NCBI GenBank assembly: GCA_963801065.1
Contig: CAWDDG010000003.1
Span: 434,001-498,000, forward strand
DNA: 64,000 nt
DNA from: CAWDDG01 sp963801065
GTDB taxonomy: Bacteria; Actinomycetota; Actinomycetes; Jiangellales; Jiangellaceae
Reading direction: 5' to 3'
Positions 1-7,519 of the stretch are shown here, in pieces; position 1 is the first letter of the stretch, and each line of letters opens with the position of its first letter. The translations under genes were made by a program, and so were the position numbers. Below the pieces are notes generated by a model. It saw nothing but the letters and a program-made list of their open reading frames with translations. It was not told the DNA's origin and searched no databases.

Positions 1-483
1 CGCAGCGCCGGGATCTTGGTCTTTCGCAGAGTCGGCGGCGAGGTCGAGGTGCTCCTCGGTCACATGGGCGGGCCGTTCTGGGATCGGCGCGACGCTGGTG
101 CGTGGTCGCTACCGAAGGGCGAGTACGACGACAGCGAGCGTCCCGAGGCGGCGGCGCGCCGCGAGTTCGAGGAAGAGCTCGGCCTGCCGGTGCCGGCCGG
201 CGACCTGGCAGAGCTCGGGGCTGTCAAGCAGGCCGGGGGAAAGGTCGTGACGGCATTCGCGATCGAGGGTGACATCGACCCGAGTCTGGTCACACCCGGA
301 ACGTTCACGATGGAATGGCCGAGGGGGACCGGCCAGATCCAGGAGTTCCCGGAGATCGACAGGGTCGCGTGGTTCGACCTCGAGCGGGCCCGGAAGAGCA
401 TCGTGACCGGCCAGCGGGAGTTCCTCGACCGTCTGGCCGAGCGGCTCAGCGCCGCAAAGCAGCGACGGGAAGATCATCAGTGA
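1..483 (+). CDS. Nudix hydrolase (5' end outside window)
   Basis: The frame is open from the first base of the window and the opening residues (RSAGILVFRR) are the usual first beta strand of this family, so the true start lies just upstream. The Nudix box is complete at in-window residues 40-62: GEYDDSE followed by RREFEEELG, giving the G-x5-E-x7-RE-x2-EE-x-G pattern that binds divalent metal. The preceding GGPFW and SLPKGEY strings are typical of actinobacterial NTP pyrophosphohydrolases of this subgroup. The substrate cannot be told from sequence. Its stop overlaps the GTG of the next gene (GTGA), so the two are probably translationally coupled. Confidence 0.88.
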   Translation, partial: RSAGILVFRRVGGEVEVLLGHMGGPFWDRRDAGAWSLPKGEYDDSERPEAAARREFEEELGLPVPAGDLAELGAVKQAGGKVVTAFAIEGDIDPSLVTPGTFTMEWPRGTGQIQEFPEIDRVAWFDLERARKSIVTGQREFLDRLAERLSAAKQRREDHQ

Positions 484-710
484 GGAAGTTAGCCTGGATC
501 GCCGCCGTCGTGTTCGGCTTGTACCTCGTCGGCCGGGCCGTAATCGAACCCTTCGTGATCGACATTTCCGACCCGGCCACATACCGCGACGACTGGGGCG
601 GGCCGAGCCTCCTCGGCGTCCTGGTGGTCCACTGCGGACCCGGCCTGATCGCTGCCGCCGCGATGGTGACAGTGCTGGTCCGTCGTCGCCGGTCGACCGA
701 ACACGGGTGA
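480..710 (+). CDS. small two-helix membrane protein, unknown function
   Basis: A 76-residue protein with a GTG start that overlaps the Nudix stop (GTGA). A purine-rich GGGAAGA sits about 9 nt upstream. Two hydrophobic stretches (residues about 4-22 and 44-67) flank a short acidic external loop, and the protein ends in an Arg-rich cytoplasmic tail. No family is recognised. The overlap and shared strand place it in a small operon with the Nudix hydrolase and the following DUF2203 protein. A longer frame reading upstream into the Nudix gene exists but is less likely, because that stretch is low-complexity and has no hydrophobic start. Confidence 0.6.
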   Translation: MRKLAWIAAVVFGLYLVGRAVIEPFVIDISDPATYRDDWGGPSLLGVLVVHCGPGLIAAAAMVTVLVRRRRSTEHG

Positions 711-717
711 GGGCGCA

Positions 718-1107
718 GTGGAACAGACGTACAGCGTGGAGCGTGCCCGAGCGGTCCTTGCCGAGCTCCGGCCCACGATCGACGATCTGATCGCCGTGCG
801 GGCCGCGGCGGCTGAGCTCGGTGCGGCGGTCCGCGACGGCGTCGCGTCGCCGTTGGGCGGGCTTCCGGAGCTGAAAGCGGCTCAGGCCCGGCTCGACGAG
901 CTGCTGTCCGCATTCGCTGCGCTCGACGTGCAGATCAAGGGCGTCGCCCCCTTGCTGCTCGACTTCCCGGCGGAGCTCGATGGCGTCCCGGTGCTGCTCT
1001 GCTGGCTCGAGGGCGACGCCGAGCTGGCGTGGTACCACCGAGCCGACCTGGGGTTCGCCGGCCGGCGGCGCCTGACCTCCGACCACCTGGCATCTGGTAG
1101 TACATGA
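718..1107 (+). CDS. DUF2203 family protein
   Basis: A 129-residue cytosolic protein with a GTG start 7 nt after the previous stop. The N-terminal YSVERARAVLAELRP and the C-terminal series IKG, DFPAELDG, VLLCW, then GFAGRRRL are the conserved landmarks of DUF2203, a helical family found across Actinobacteria and Firmicutes with no assigned function. The Asp/Trp/His residues near the end (AWYHRADLGF) are conserved in the family as recalled. The stop overlaps the ATG of the downstream cupin (ATGA). No enzymatic role can be proposed from sequence. Confidence 0.82.
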   Translation: MEQTYSVERARAVLAELRPTIDDLIAVRAAAAELGAAVRDGVASPLGGLPELKAAQARLDELLSAFAALDVQIKGVAPLLLDFPAELDGVPVLLCWLEGDAELAWYHRADLGFAGRRRLTSDHLASGST

Positions 1108-1508
1108 GCATGTACCAGGTCGACATCGCCGCAGCGGCCCGATCGAACGACGCCTTCCGCCGGGTCTTGCACACCACTGGTCATGTCCAGCTCGTCGTGA
1201 TGACACTGCGGCCCGGTGAGGACATCGGTGCCGAGGTCCACGAGCACAACGACCAGGTCCTCACGTTCGTCGACGGCAGCGTGCGCGCCGAGGTGGGCGA
1301 CGACACCAGCCAGGTAGGCCAGGGCGATGTCGTGGTCGTCCCGGCCGGAACCCGGCACAACTTCACCAACGTGGGCGACGGCCCGGTGCGGCTCTACACG
1401 CTCTACAGTCCGCCGGACCACAGCCCCGACACGATCCATCCGACCAAGGCCGACGCTGAGGCCGCGGAACGCGAGCACAGCGACGTCCCGCCATCCGAAC
1501 ACGACTAG
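1104..1508 (+). CDS. single-domain cupin protein
   Basis: A 134-residue beta-barrel protein. Cupin motif 1 is visible at about residues 40-58 (EVHEHNDQVLTFVDG, with the HxH metal ligands but Gln in place of the usual Glu). Motif 2 lies at about 74-90 (GDVVVVPAGTRHNFTN, with the third His). The pattern suggests a metal-binding pocket. Whether it is a dioxygenase, isomerase or sensor cannot be decided. The ATG overlaps the upstream DUF2203 stop; a second ATG two codons later is also possible. It is the last gene of the plus-strand cluster and faces hemB, which runs the other way. Confidence 0.85.
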   Translation: MSMYQVDIAAAARSNDAFRRVLHTTGHVQLVVMTLRPGEDIGAEVHEHNDQVLTFVDGSVRAEVGDDTSQVGQGDVVVVPAGTRHNFTNVGDGPVRLYTLYSPPDHSPDTIHPTKADAEAAEREHSDVPPSEHD

Positions 1509-1527
1509 GGCGTGTCAGCCGTCGTCA

Positions 1528-1617
1528 ATTGGCACGCTCGGCAACTGTGTTTGGCACGCCGAGCTGGTGTGATGGCGCCCGAGTTGCACAGGTTTGTGGA
1601 GCGGCGCAGCGTGCCAA
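1528..1617. repeat. 11-bp inverted repeat between convergent genes
   Basis: ATTGGCACGCT at 1528-1538 is repeated in exact inverted form (AGCGTGCCAAT) at 1607-1617. A further direct copy of the core TTGGCACGC begins near 1551. The element fills the space between the convergent cupin and hemB genes and could fold into a long hairpin acting as a two-way terminator. It could instead be the remnant of a dispersed palindromic element. No Shine-Dalgarno or coding potential is seen here. Confidence 0.6.
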
Positions 1618-1674
1618 TCGGCAAAACGGACGCCGTGACGCTGCCGCGGCCAGCCGACAGCTGGCTGCATCGCG

Positions 1675-2649
1675 TCAGCGCGCGGAACGTGCGACCTCGA
1701 CGGCCCAGTACGTCAGCACTATGTCCGCGCCGGCGCGGCGTACCGAGGTGAGTGTCTCGGCGATCACCCGGTCCCGGTCGATCCAGCCCTGAGCGGCCGC
1801 TGCCTCGACCATCGCGTACTCGCCTGACACCTGGTACGCCGCCACCGGAACATCGACCAGGGCGCGCACTTTCGACACCACGTCGAGGTAGGACATGGCC
1901 GGCTTGACCATGATCATGTCCGCGCCTTCGGCCACGTCGAGCCGCACCTCACGCAGTGCTTCGAGTCCGTTCGCGGGATCCTGCTGGTACGTACGCCGGT
2001 CGCCGACGAGCGACGACTCGACGGCGTCGCGGAACGGCCCGTAGAACGCCGAGGCGTACTTCGCGGCGTAGGCGAGGATCGCGACGTCGTGATGGCCGCC
2101 ACCGTCGAGCGCACCACGCACAGCGGCGACCTGGCCGTCCATCATCCCGCTCGGCCCGACGACGTGGATGCCCGCGGCGGCCTGGGAGAGCGCCATCCGC
2201 TCGTACGCCCTCAACGTCGCGTCGTTGTCGACGGTCCCATCGTCAGAGAGGACACCGCAGTGCCCGTGCGACGTGAACTCGTCCAGACACAGGTCCGCCA
2301 TGACGACGGTAGCGTCGCCGACCTCGCCCACGACGTCACGGATTGCCGTGTTCAGCGCGCCGTCGGGATCGTAGGCACCCGAGCCGGCCACATCGCGAGA
2401 GGAAGGAACAGCGAAGAGCATCAGCCCACCGACGCCGGCCTCGACTGCCTCCAAGGCCGCCTTACGCAACGTGTCGCGGGTGTGCTGGACGACGCCCGGC
2501 ATCGATGCGATCGGGCGCACCTCGGCCGCGCCCTCACGGACGAACATCGGCAGCACCAGGTGCCGCGGCTCGACCGAGGTCTCGGCGACGAGCCGGCGCA
2601 GCGCCGGGGTGCGACGCAGCCGGCGAGGACGTTCAGCAGGAAAGGCCAC
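1675..2649 (-). CDS. hemB: delta-aminolevulinic acid dehydratase (porphobilinogen synthase)
   Basis: Condenses two 5-aminolevulinate molecules to porphobilinogen in heme synthesis. The 324-residue length is normal. Both active-site lysines are seen: the AAKYASAFYGPFRDA segment near residue 195 and MIMVKPAMSYLD near residue 250, the latter forming the Schiff base. The metal-binding loop MADLCLDEF-TSHGHCG near residue 118 keeps two cysteines. The GTG start lies 6 nt after the hemD stop with no clear Shine-Dalgarno, so coupled translation is likely. It is the last gene of the rex-hemA-hemC-cobA/hemD-hemB operon. Confidence 0.97.
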   Translation of the reverse strand: MAFPAERPRRLRRTPALRRLVAETSVEPRHLVLPMFVREGAAEVRPIASMPGVVQHTRDTLRKAALEAVEAGVGGLMLFAVPSSRDVAGSGAYDPDGALNTAIRDVVGEVGDATVVMADLCLDEFTSHGHCGVLSDDGTVDNDATLRAYERMALSQAAAGIHVVGPSGMMDGQVAAVRGALDGGGHHDVAILAYAAKYASAFYGPFRDAVESSLVGDRRTYQQDPANGLEALREVRLDVAEGADMIMVKPAMSYLDVVSKVRALVDVPVAAYQVSGEYAMVEAAAAQGWIDRDRVIAETLTSVRRAGADIVLTYWAVEVARSAR

Positions 2650-2655
2650 GTCGGA

Positions 2656-3672
2656 TCATGTTGCCTTACGACGCGCCGACGTGCGACGCCGTTGCGACGG
2701 CTTCGTCACCGGCTCCCCCGCCTCCATCAAGGCCAGCCGACGCGCGGCGCCGAACTCGGCCAGCGCCTCGGCCAGCACCTCGACCGACGGCTCGGCCGCG
2801 AGCACGTCGACCCGGAGGCCGTGTTCCTCGGCGGTCTTGGCCGTGGCAGGCCCGATACAGGCCACGACCGTCGTCGCGTGCGGCTTCCCGGCGATCCCGA
2901 CCAGGTTGCGGACCGTCGAGGACGAGGTGAAGACCACCGCGTCGAACTTGCCGGACTTGATCGCGTCGCGGGTCTCGACGGCCGGGGGAGCGGCCCGCAC
3001 GGTCCGGTAGGCCGTGACGTCGTCGACCTCCCAGCCCATCTCGACCAGGCCGGCGGCCAGTGTCTCGGTCGCGATGTCGGCGCGCGGCAGGAACACCCGG
3101 TTGATCGGGTCGAGCACCTCGTCGTAGGGCGGCCAATCGAGTAGCAGTCCCCGGGCGGAATGCTCGCCGGCCGGAACCAGGTCGGGCTCGATTCCCCAGG
3201 CCCGCAACGCTTCGGCGGTCTTCTCGCCGACCGCGGCGACCTTCAGCCCGGACAGGGCGCGCGCATCGAGGCCGTACTCGACGAGCTTCTCCTTGACAGC
3301 ACGGAGCGCGTTGACCGACGTGAACGCGATCCACTCATAGCGGCCCTCGACCATGCCGCGGACGGCCTTGTCGATCTGCTGCGGGTTGCGCGGCGGCTCG
3401 ACCGAAATCGTCGGAACCTCTTCGGGCACGGCGCCCGAACGGCGCAGCGCCGCCGACAACGACCCGGCCTGCTGCCGCGTCCGCGGCACGAGCACGCGCC
3501 ACCCGAACAGCGGTTTGGTCTCGAACCACGACAACGCGTCGCGGTGGTCGACGACGTCGCCGACGACAGCCACGACCGGCGCCGGCAGCCTTGCTCCACG
3601 GACGTCGGCCGCCACCCTTTCGAGGGTGGTGACGATCGTCCGCTGCTCCACCGTGCTGCCCGATGCGATCAC
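2656..3672 (-). CDS. hemD: uroporphyrinogen-III synthase half of a cobA-hemD fusion (downstream of a frameshift)
   Basis: This frame holds the end of a uroporphyrinogen-III methyltransferase domain (SGSTVEQRTIV, then AAPVVAVVGDVVDH in loose form) followed by FETKPLFGWRVLVPRTR. That string begins the HemD domain and is characteristic of the actinobacterial methyltransferase/synthase fusion. HemD cyclises hydroxymethylbilane to uroporphyrinogen III. Its TSVNAL and FTSSSTVRNL strings line the active-site cleft. A Lys/Arg-rich tail ends the protein. The GTG at 3672 is only the first start available in this frame. The real protein almost certainly begins at 4252: removing one base near 3682 joins the two halves into 531 residues. 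Confidence 0.85.
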   Translation of the reverse strand: MIASGSTVEQRTIVTTLERVAADVRGARLPAPVVAVVGDVVDHRDALSWFETKPLFGWRVLVPRTRQQAGSLSAALRRSGAVPEEVPTISVEPPRNPQQIDKAVRGMVEGRYEWIAFTSVNALRAVKEKLVEYGLDARALSGLKVAAVGEKTAEALRAWGIEPDLVPAGEHSARGLLLDWPPYDEVLDPINRVFLPRADIATETLAAGLVEMGWEVDDVTAYRTVRAAPPAVETRDAIKSGKFDAVVFTSSSTVRNLVGIAGKPHATTVVACIGPATAKTAEEHGLRVDVLAAEPSVEVLAEALAEFGAARRLALMEAGEPVTKPSQRRRTSARRKAT

Positions 3673-3682
3673 TGCGACCGGT

Positions 3683-4252
3683 GTGGTCGGTGCCGCGCCC
3701 GCGCTCGATCAGCGCGCCGGACACGTCGCCGATCTGGTCGTCGACCTGGGTGAGCACGAGCGTGTCGGCCGTACACGTTCGCCAGTCGACCTTGCCGGTG
3801 ACGTCGACGACCTGGACGCTGCGCTTGCGCCCTGCGGTGAGTGGCACGCCAGCATGCGCCGGGATCGCGGTCACGCCGGACACGCCGGGGACGATCTCGA
3901 ACGGAACGCCGGCCTTGGCGCAGGCCAGGGCCTCGTCGGCACCGGTGGGGTGCACGAACGGGTCGCCCTCCAGCAGCCGGACGACGTGACGCCCGCCCTT
4001 GGCGGCGGCGAGCGCCAGCCGGCCCCGCACCGCAGCCGGCAGTGGCAGCCCGTCGTCGTCGACGCCGCCATCGACGACCTCGACGTCGTCGGGTGCGTGA
4101 GTGAGCAGAGCACGGTGGCGCGGGTCCTCGATCACGACGACGTCGGCCTCGGCGAGAACCTCGACGGCGCGGAGGGTCAGCAGGCCGGGATCGCCCGGTC
4201 CGGCTCCGACGAAGGCAACGCTGCCCACGATTGGACGCTTCCTGGTGGTCAC
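3683..4252 (-). CDS. cobA: uroporphyrinogen-III C-methyltransferase half of a cobA-hemD fusion (upstream of a frameshift)
   Basis: Begins GTG at 4252 and overlaps the hemC stop (GTGA). The tetrapyrrole-methylase signature VGAGPGDPGLLT is at residues 14-25, followed by LLEGDPFVHPTG and the EIVPGVSGVTAIPAHAGVPL substrate/SAM loop. Frame is kept up to about GALIERGR, after which conserved sequence continues one base out of phase in the hemD frame (PVAVIASGSTVEQ). Read as written, the frame continues into Arg-rich nonsense to 3335. The domain is partly degenerate compared with stand-alone enzymes (LLEGDP instead of LKGGDP), as is common in these fusions, so its methylase activity is uncertain. 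Confidence 0.8.
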
Positions 4253-5202
4253 CGAACGGTCTCCTGTTCCAGCGCACGGTCATGGGCGCCGACGAGCGCC
4301 CCGGCCCCGTCGTCGAGCATCTCGGCCGCGAGATCGCGTCCCAGCTGCTCGGCCGCCGTCAACGGGCCGGTGGCGGACTTGCGGATGCTCACCGCGCCGT
4401 CGGGTGATACCGCGACAGCACGGAGGTAGAGCTCGAGGCCGTCGTCGCCCTCCGCCGCCTCGGCGTACGCGCCCACGGGGGCGGTGCAGCCGGCCTCGAG
4501 CGCCGCGAGGAGGGAACGCTCCGCTGTGACGGCGGAGCGGGTCATGGGGTCGTCAAGAGCCGTGAGGATCTCGACCAGTGCGTCGTCGCCTGCGCGGCAT
4601 TCGACTGCCAGCGCGCCCTGCCCAGGGGCCGGGAGCACCTGGAGCGGGTCGAGGACCTCCGTCGCCTCGTCGAGGCGGCCGAGCCTGGCCAGCCCGGCTC
4701 GGGCTAGCACGATGGCGTCGAACGTCCCGTCGGCGACCTTGGCCAGCCGGGTGTCGACGTTGCCGCGGACGGGCAGGAGGTGCAGGCCCAGCCCCAGGGC
4801 GCGGATCTGTGCGACCCGCCGTGGCGCTCCGGTGCCGACTCGAGCGCCGAGGGGCAGCTCGGCGAGGGTCAGCCCGTCGCGGGCGCACAGCACGTCGCGC
4901 GGATCTTCCCGCTGTGGGACGGCTGCCACTGTCAGGCCCTCTGCCGGAGCAGTTGGCAGGTCCTTGAGCGAGTGCACGGCGAGGTCGATGCGGTCCTCGA
5001 ACAGAGCGTCCCGCAAGGCGCTGACGAAGACGCCGGTGCCGCCGATCGTCGCGAGCGGCTCGCGGGAGATGTCGCCCCGGGTGGTGATCTCGACCAGCTC
5101 GACGTCGTGACCCGCTGCTGTGATCGCGGCCGTGACCGTGCGGGCCTGGGCTAGGGCAAGCGCGCTGCCCCGCGTGCCCAACCGAAGAGGGTGCGCGTTC
5201 AT
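4249..5202 (-). CDS. hemC: porphobilinogen deaminase (hydroxymethylbilane synthase)
   Basis: Polymerises four porphobilinogens to hydroxymethylbilane. The N-terminal LRLGTRGSALALAQA, the HSLKDLPT loop with the catalytic Asp neighbourhood, GTGAPRR and RGNVDTRL are all in place. The cofactor cysteine lies in AALEAGCTAPVGAY near residue 250, where the dipyrromethane is attached. The 317-residue length is standard. The ATG at 5202 overlaps the hemA stop (ATGA) and its own stop overlaps the cobA start (GTGA), so the block is tightly coupled. The palindrome at 5223-5299 lies just upstream, inside the end of hemA. Confidence 0.97.
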   Translation of the reverse strand: MNAHPLRLGTRGSALALAQARTVTAAITAAGHDVELVEITTRGDISREPLATIGGTGVFVSALRDALFEDRIDLAVHSLKDLPTAPAEGLTVAAVPQREDPRDVLCARDGLTLAELPLGARVGTGAPRRVAQIRALGLGLHLLPVRGNVDTRLAKVADGTFDAIVLARAGLARLGRLDEATEVLDPLQVLPAPGQGALAVECRAGDDALVEILTALDDPMTRSAVTAERSLLAALEAGCTAPVGAYAEAAEGDDGLELYLRAVAVSPDGAVSIRKSATGPLTAAEQLGRDLAAEMLDDGAGALVGAHDRALEQETVR

Positions 5203-6584
5203 CGTCCCTCACCCCCAGGACGCCGTTGATCATGCAAGTTCTGTGCGACACGCCCGGCGTCCCCGCCGGCGTGTCGCACAGAACTTGCATGATCAACGGG
5301 AGGGGTCGGGTGGGCGACGGCTTCGACTGACCGTGGGTCGAGGGCGAACAGTTCGCGCAGCGCTGACTCGTACGACGCTCCCCCGGGCTCGGCTGCAAGC
5401 TCCTTGACCCGGACGGTCGGGGCGTGCAGCAGCTTGTCGACGACGCGTCGAACGGTGGCGGCGACCTCGGCTCGGGTGCGCTCGTCCAGGTCGGGCAGGC
5501 GGCCGCCCATCCGGGCCATCTCGGAGGCGACGACGTCATCGGCCATCGCCCGCAATGCGACCACGGTCGGTGCTACCCGTGCCTGTCGCCGCGCGCCGGC
5601 GAAGGCATCGAGCTCGTCGTTCACGATCGATCGGACGGCTGCGACGTCCTCGGCGGCTGCCGCGGCCGCTTCGTCGCTCTCGGCGACCGCGGCGAGATCG
5701 GCGATGACGACACCCTGCAGGCCGTGCACAGCTGAGTCGACGTCGCGCGGCAGCGCGAGGTCGAGGAGTCTCAAGGGGCGTCCGCCCCTTCGTGCCATCG
5801 AGGCCTCGACGACCTCGAGAGGCAGCACGACGCCCGACGCCCCCGTGCACGAGACGACCAGGTCGGCCGCGGCGAGCTCGGCCGGCAGGTCGCTCATCCC
5901 CACGGGGCGGCCACCGACGGCTTCGGCCAGCCGCGCCGCGCGGTCGGCCGAGCGGTTCGCCACGACGACCTCGGCGCCGGCGCGGGCAAGCGTCGCGGTG
6001 GCCAGCGACGCCATCGATCCGGCACCGACGACCAGGGCCGTCATTCCCGCAACGCCGTCGGGCGCGACGGCTGCAAGCCCGACCGTCACGACCGAACGAC
6101 CGGCCGAGTCGATGCCGGTCTCGGCGTGGGCCCGCTTGCCGACCCGCAGCGCTGCCGAGAACAGCTCGCCGAGCACGCGCCCCGCGACGCCGGAGGTCTG
6201 GGCCAGCCGGTACGCGTCGCGCACCTGGCCGAGGATCTGGCTCTCGCCGACGACCATCGAGTCCAGTCCGCACGTCACGTGGAACAGGTGCGACACGGCG
6301 CGGTCTTCGTAGTGGACGTAGAGATGCGGCGTGAGCTGAGCGAGATCGACGTCGACGTGCCGAGCGAGCAGCCGGCCGATCTCCTCGACGCCGCCGTGAA
6401 ACGTCGCGGTGTCCGCATAGACCTCGACCCGGTTGCACGTGACGACGGCCACGGCCTCGGCGAGGTGATCGGACGTGTGCACCTCGTCGAGGAGCTTGAC
6501 GACAGCGTCCGGCCCGATGGCCGCGCGCTCGAGGACGTCGACCGGTGCACTGTGGTGGGAGATGCCGACGGCCAGGACGCTCAT
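5199..6584 (-). CDS. hemA: glutamyl-tRNA reductase with palindrome-encoded C-terminal tail
   Basis: Reduces glutamyl-tRNA(Glu) to glutamate-1-semialdehyde, the first committed step of the C5 heme pathway. The N-terminal VGISHHSAPVDVLERAA, the catalytic cysteine in VVTCNRVEVYA (about residue 50) and GESQILGQVRDAY are diagnostic. A Rossmann motif VVGAGSMASLA follows, then the dimerisation helices. The ATG at 6584 overlaps the rex stop (ATGA). Residues about 429-454 of 461 are encoded by the 77-bp palindrome at 5223-5299, so the protein carries a non-homologous tail beyond the conserved dimer domain, yet still ends with the ATGA overlap onto hemC. Confidence 0.96.
   Translation of the reverse strand: MSVLAVGISHHSAPVDVLERAAIGPDAVVKLLDEVHTSDHLAEAVAVVTCNRVEVYADTATFHGGVEEIGRLLARHVDVDLAQLTPHLYVHYEDRAVSHLFHVTCGLDSMVVGESQILGQVRDAYRLAQTSGVAGRVLGELFSAALRVGKRAHAETGIDSAGRSVVTVGLAAVAPDGVAGMTALVVGAGSMASLATATLARAGAEVVVANRSADRAARLAEAVGGRPVGMSDLPAELAAADLVVSCTGASGVVLPLEVVEASMARRGGRPLRLLDLALPRDVDSAVHGLQGVVIADLAAVAESDEAAAAAAEDVAAVRSIVNDELDAFAGARRQARVAPTVVALRAMADDVVASEMARMGGRLPDLDERTRAEVAATVRRVVDKLLHAPTVRVKELAAEPGGASYESALRELFALDPRSVEAVAHPTPPVDHASSVRHAGGDAGRVAQNLHDQRRPGGEGR
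5223..5299. repeat. long perfect palindrome, family A copy 1 (inside hemA 3' end)
   Basis: Arms of 32 bp (5223-5254 and 5268-5299) are exact inverted copies around a 13-nt loop. The arm contains GATCATGCAAGTTCTGTGCG and ends in CGACACGCC. The same design recurs at 22450-22551 and 55130-55215. The changes that distinguish this copy (AAGTTCTGTGCG against AACTTCGGCGCG) appear in both arms, so pairing is kept. It is read through in frame as the last residues of HemA, and lies between the hemA body and the hemC start, where it could affect mRNA processing within the heme operon. Confidence 0.9.
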
Positions 6585-7316
6585 CCGCGTACCGCCTCGG
6601 CCAGCTCGACCGCCTGTTCGGGCGTGAGCGCAAGAGCCGCGCCGTTCTTCCGCTGCTCGTGGTACGCGAGGATCTGCAGCTCGATCGACAGGTCGACCTT
6701 GCGAAGGTCGACGCCGTCGGGGACCTGCAGCAGGGTCGGCGCGAAGTTGAGAATGCTCGTGACGCCCGCCGTCACCAACCGGTCGCAGACGCCCTGGGCG
6801 ACCGCGGGCCGGCGTGGCGATCACACCGATCGCGATGTGGTGCTCGGCGACCAGCTGCTCGAGGTCGTCGGCGTGACGGACGTCGAGGCCAGCGACGTCC
6901 TCGCCGGTCCGCGTGGGATCGGCGTCCACGAGCGCAGCCACCCGAAACCCGCGCGAGGCGAACCCGGCGTAGTTGGCCAGGGCGTGGCCGAGGTTCCCGA
7001 TCCCGACGATCACCACGGGCCAGTCCTGGGTGAGGCCGATCTCGCGCGAGATCTGGTACCGCAGGTACTCGACCTCGTACCCGACGCCCCTCGTACCGTA
7101 CGAGCCGAGGTGGGACAGGTCCTTGCGAAGCTTCGCGGAGTTGACCCCAGCCGACTCGGCCAACTCGTCGGATGAGACGGTGGCAACTCCGCGCTCGGCG
7201 AGACCGGCGAGGGCGCGCAGGTACAGCGGGAGCCGGGCAACGGTCGCCTCGGGCACGCCTCGGGTGGCGGTGCCCGCGGTGGGCTGCGCCTGCGGACGGC
7301 GCGTGCGACGGGTCAC
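6581..7316 (-). CDS. rex: redox-sensing transcriptional repressor Rex (frameshifted as given)
   Basis: Rex binds DNA when NAD+ is high and releases it when NADH rises. The GTG at 7316 starts MTRRTRR, a basic leader, then a winged helix (ARLPLYLRAL to LRKDLSHLGSYGTRGVGY). The NAD-binding fold follows, with VVIVGIGNLGHALANY. Conserved sequence runs to GVIATPAR and continues out of phase as AQGVCDRLVTAGVTSILNF through to LAEAVRG, so one surplus base near 6802-6803 breaks the frame. Corrected length is 244 residues, normal for Rex. The stop overlaps the hemA ATG. A Rex-type operator lies over its own promoter at 7394-7411. Confidence 0.87.
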
Positions 7317-7382
7317 AGTACTCCCGGGTTGGCCGACCGACGGCGTACGAGCCGCGCGGCCGGTGAGGTGCGTGCAACAGTC

Positions 7383-7411
7383 AGCGTAGGTCTTTGTGAA
7401 CACGGGCACAA
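7383..7411 (-). promoter_or_regulatory. rex-hemA operon promoter with Rex operator
   Basis: On the minus strand TTGTGC (7411-7406) and TACGCT (7388-7383) are separated by 17 bp, a good -35/-10 pair. Overlapping it, TTGTGAACACGGGCACAA at 7394-7411 (plus-strand reading) closely matches the known Rex operator pattern TTGTGAAnnnnTTCACAA, with the right half reading GGCACAA. The position, about 65-95 bp before the rex GTG, fits autoregulation of the whole heme operon by the NADH/NAD+ ratio. An in-frame ATG at 7409 lies inside this promoter and is therefore not the start of rex. Confidence 0.72.
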
Positions 7412-7519
7412 AGTTGCGCGACCCGGCCCGCGTGACCTATATGCACGCGACCCGGGTTCCTACTCACCGTGTTGGTTCGTCAAGCCACTGGCGGCTGAGA
7501 CACGGCCCCATCCGACGGC

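Noticed and set aside
3335..3682. The continuation of the cobA frame to 3335
   Set aside because: After the frameshift the translation is Arg/Gly-rich and overlaps the conserved HemD domain in the correct frame.
5199..7409. A continuous 736-codon frame joining Rex and HemA
   Set aside because: It exists only because of the base insertion in rex. Rex's true C-terminus lies in another frame and ends in an ATGA overlap with hemA.
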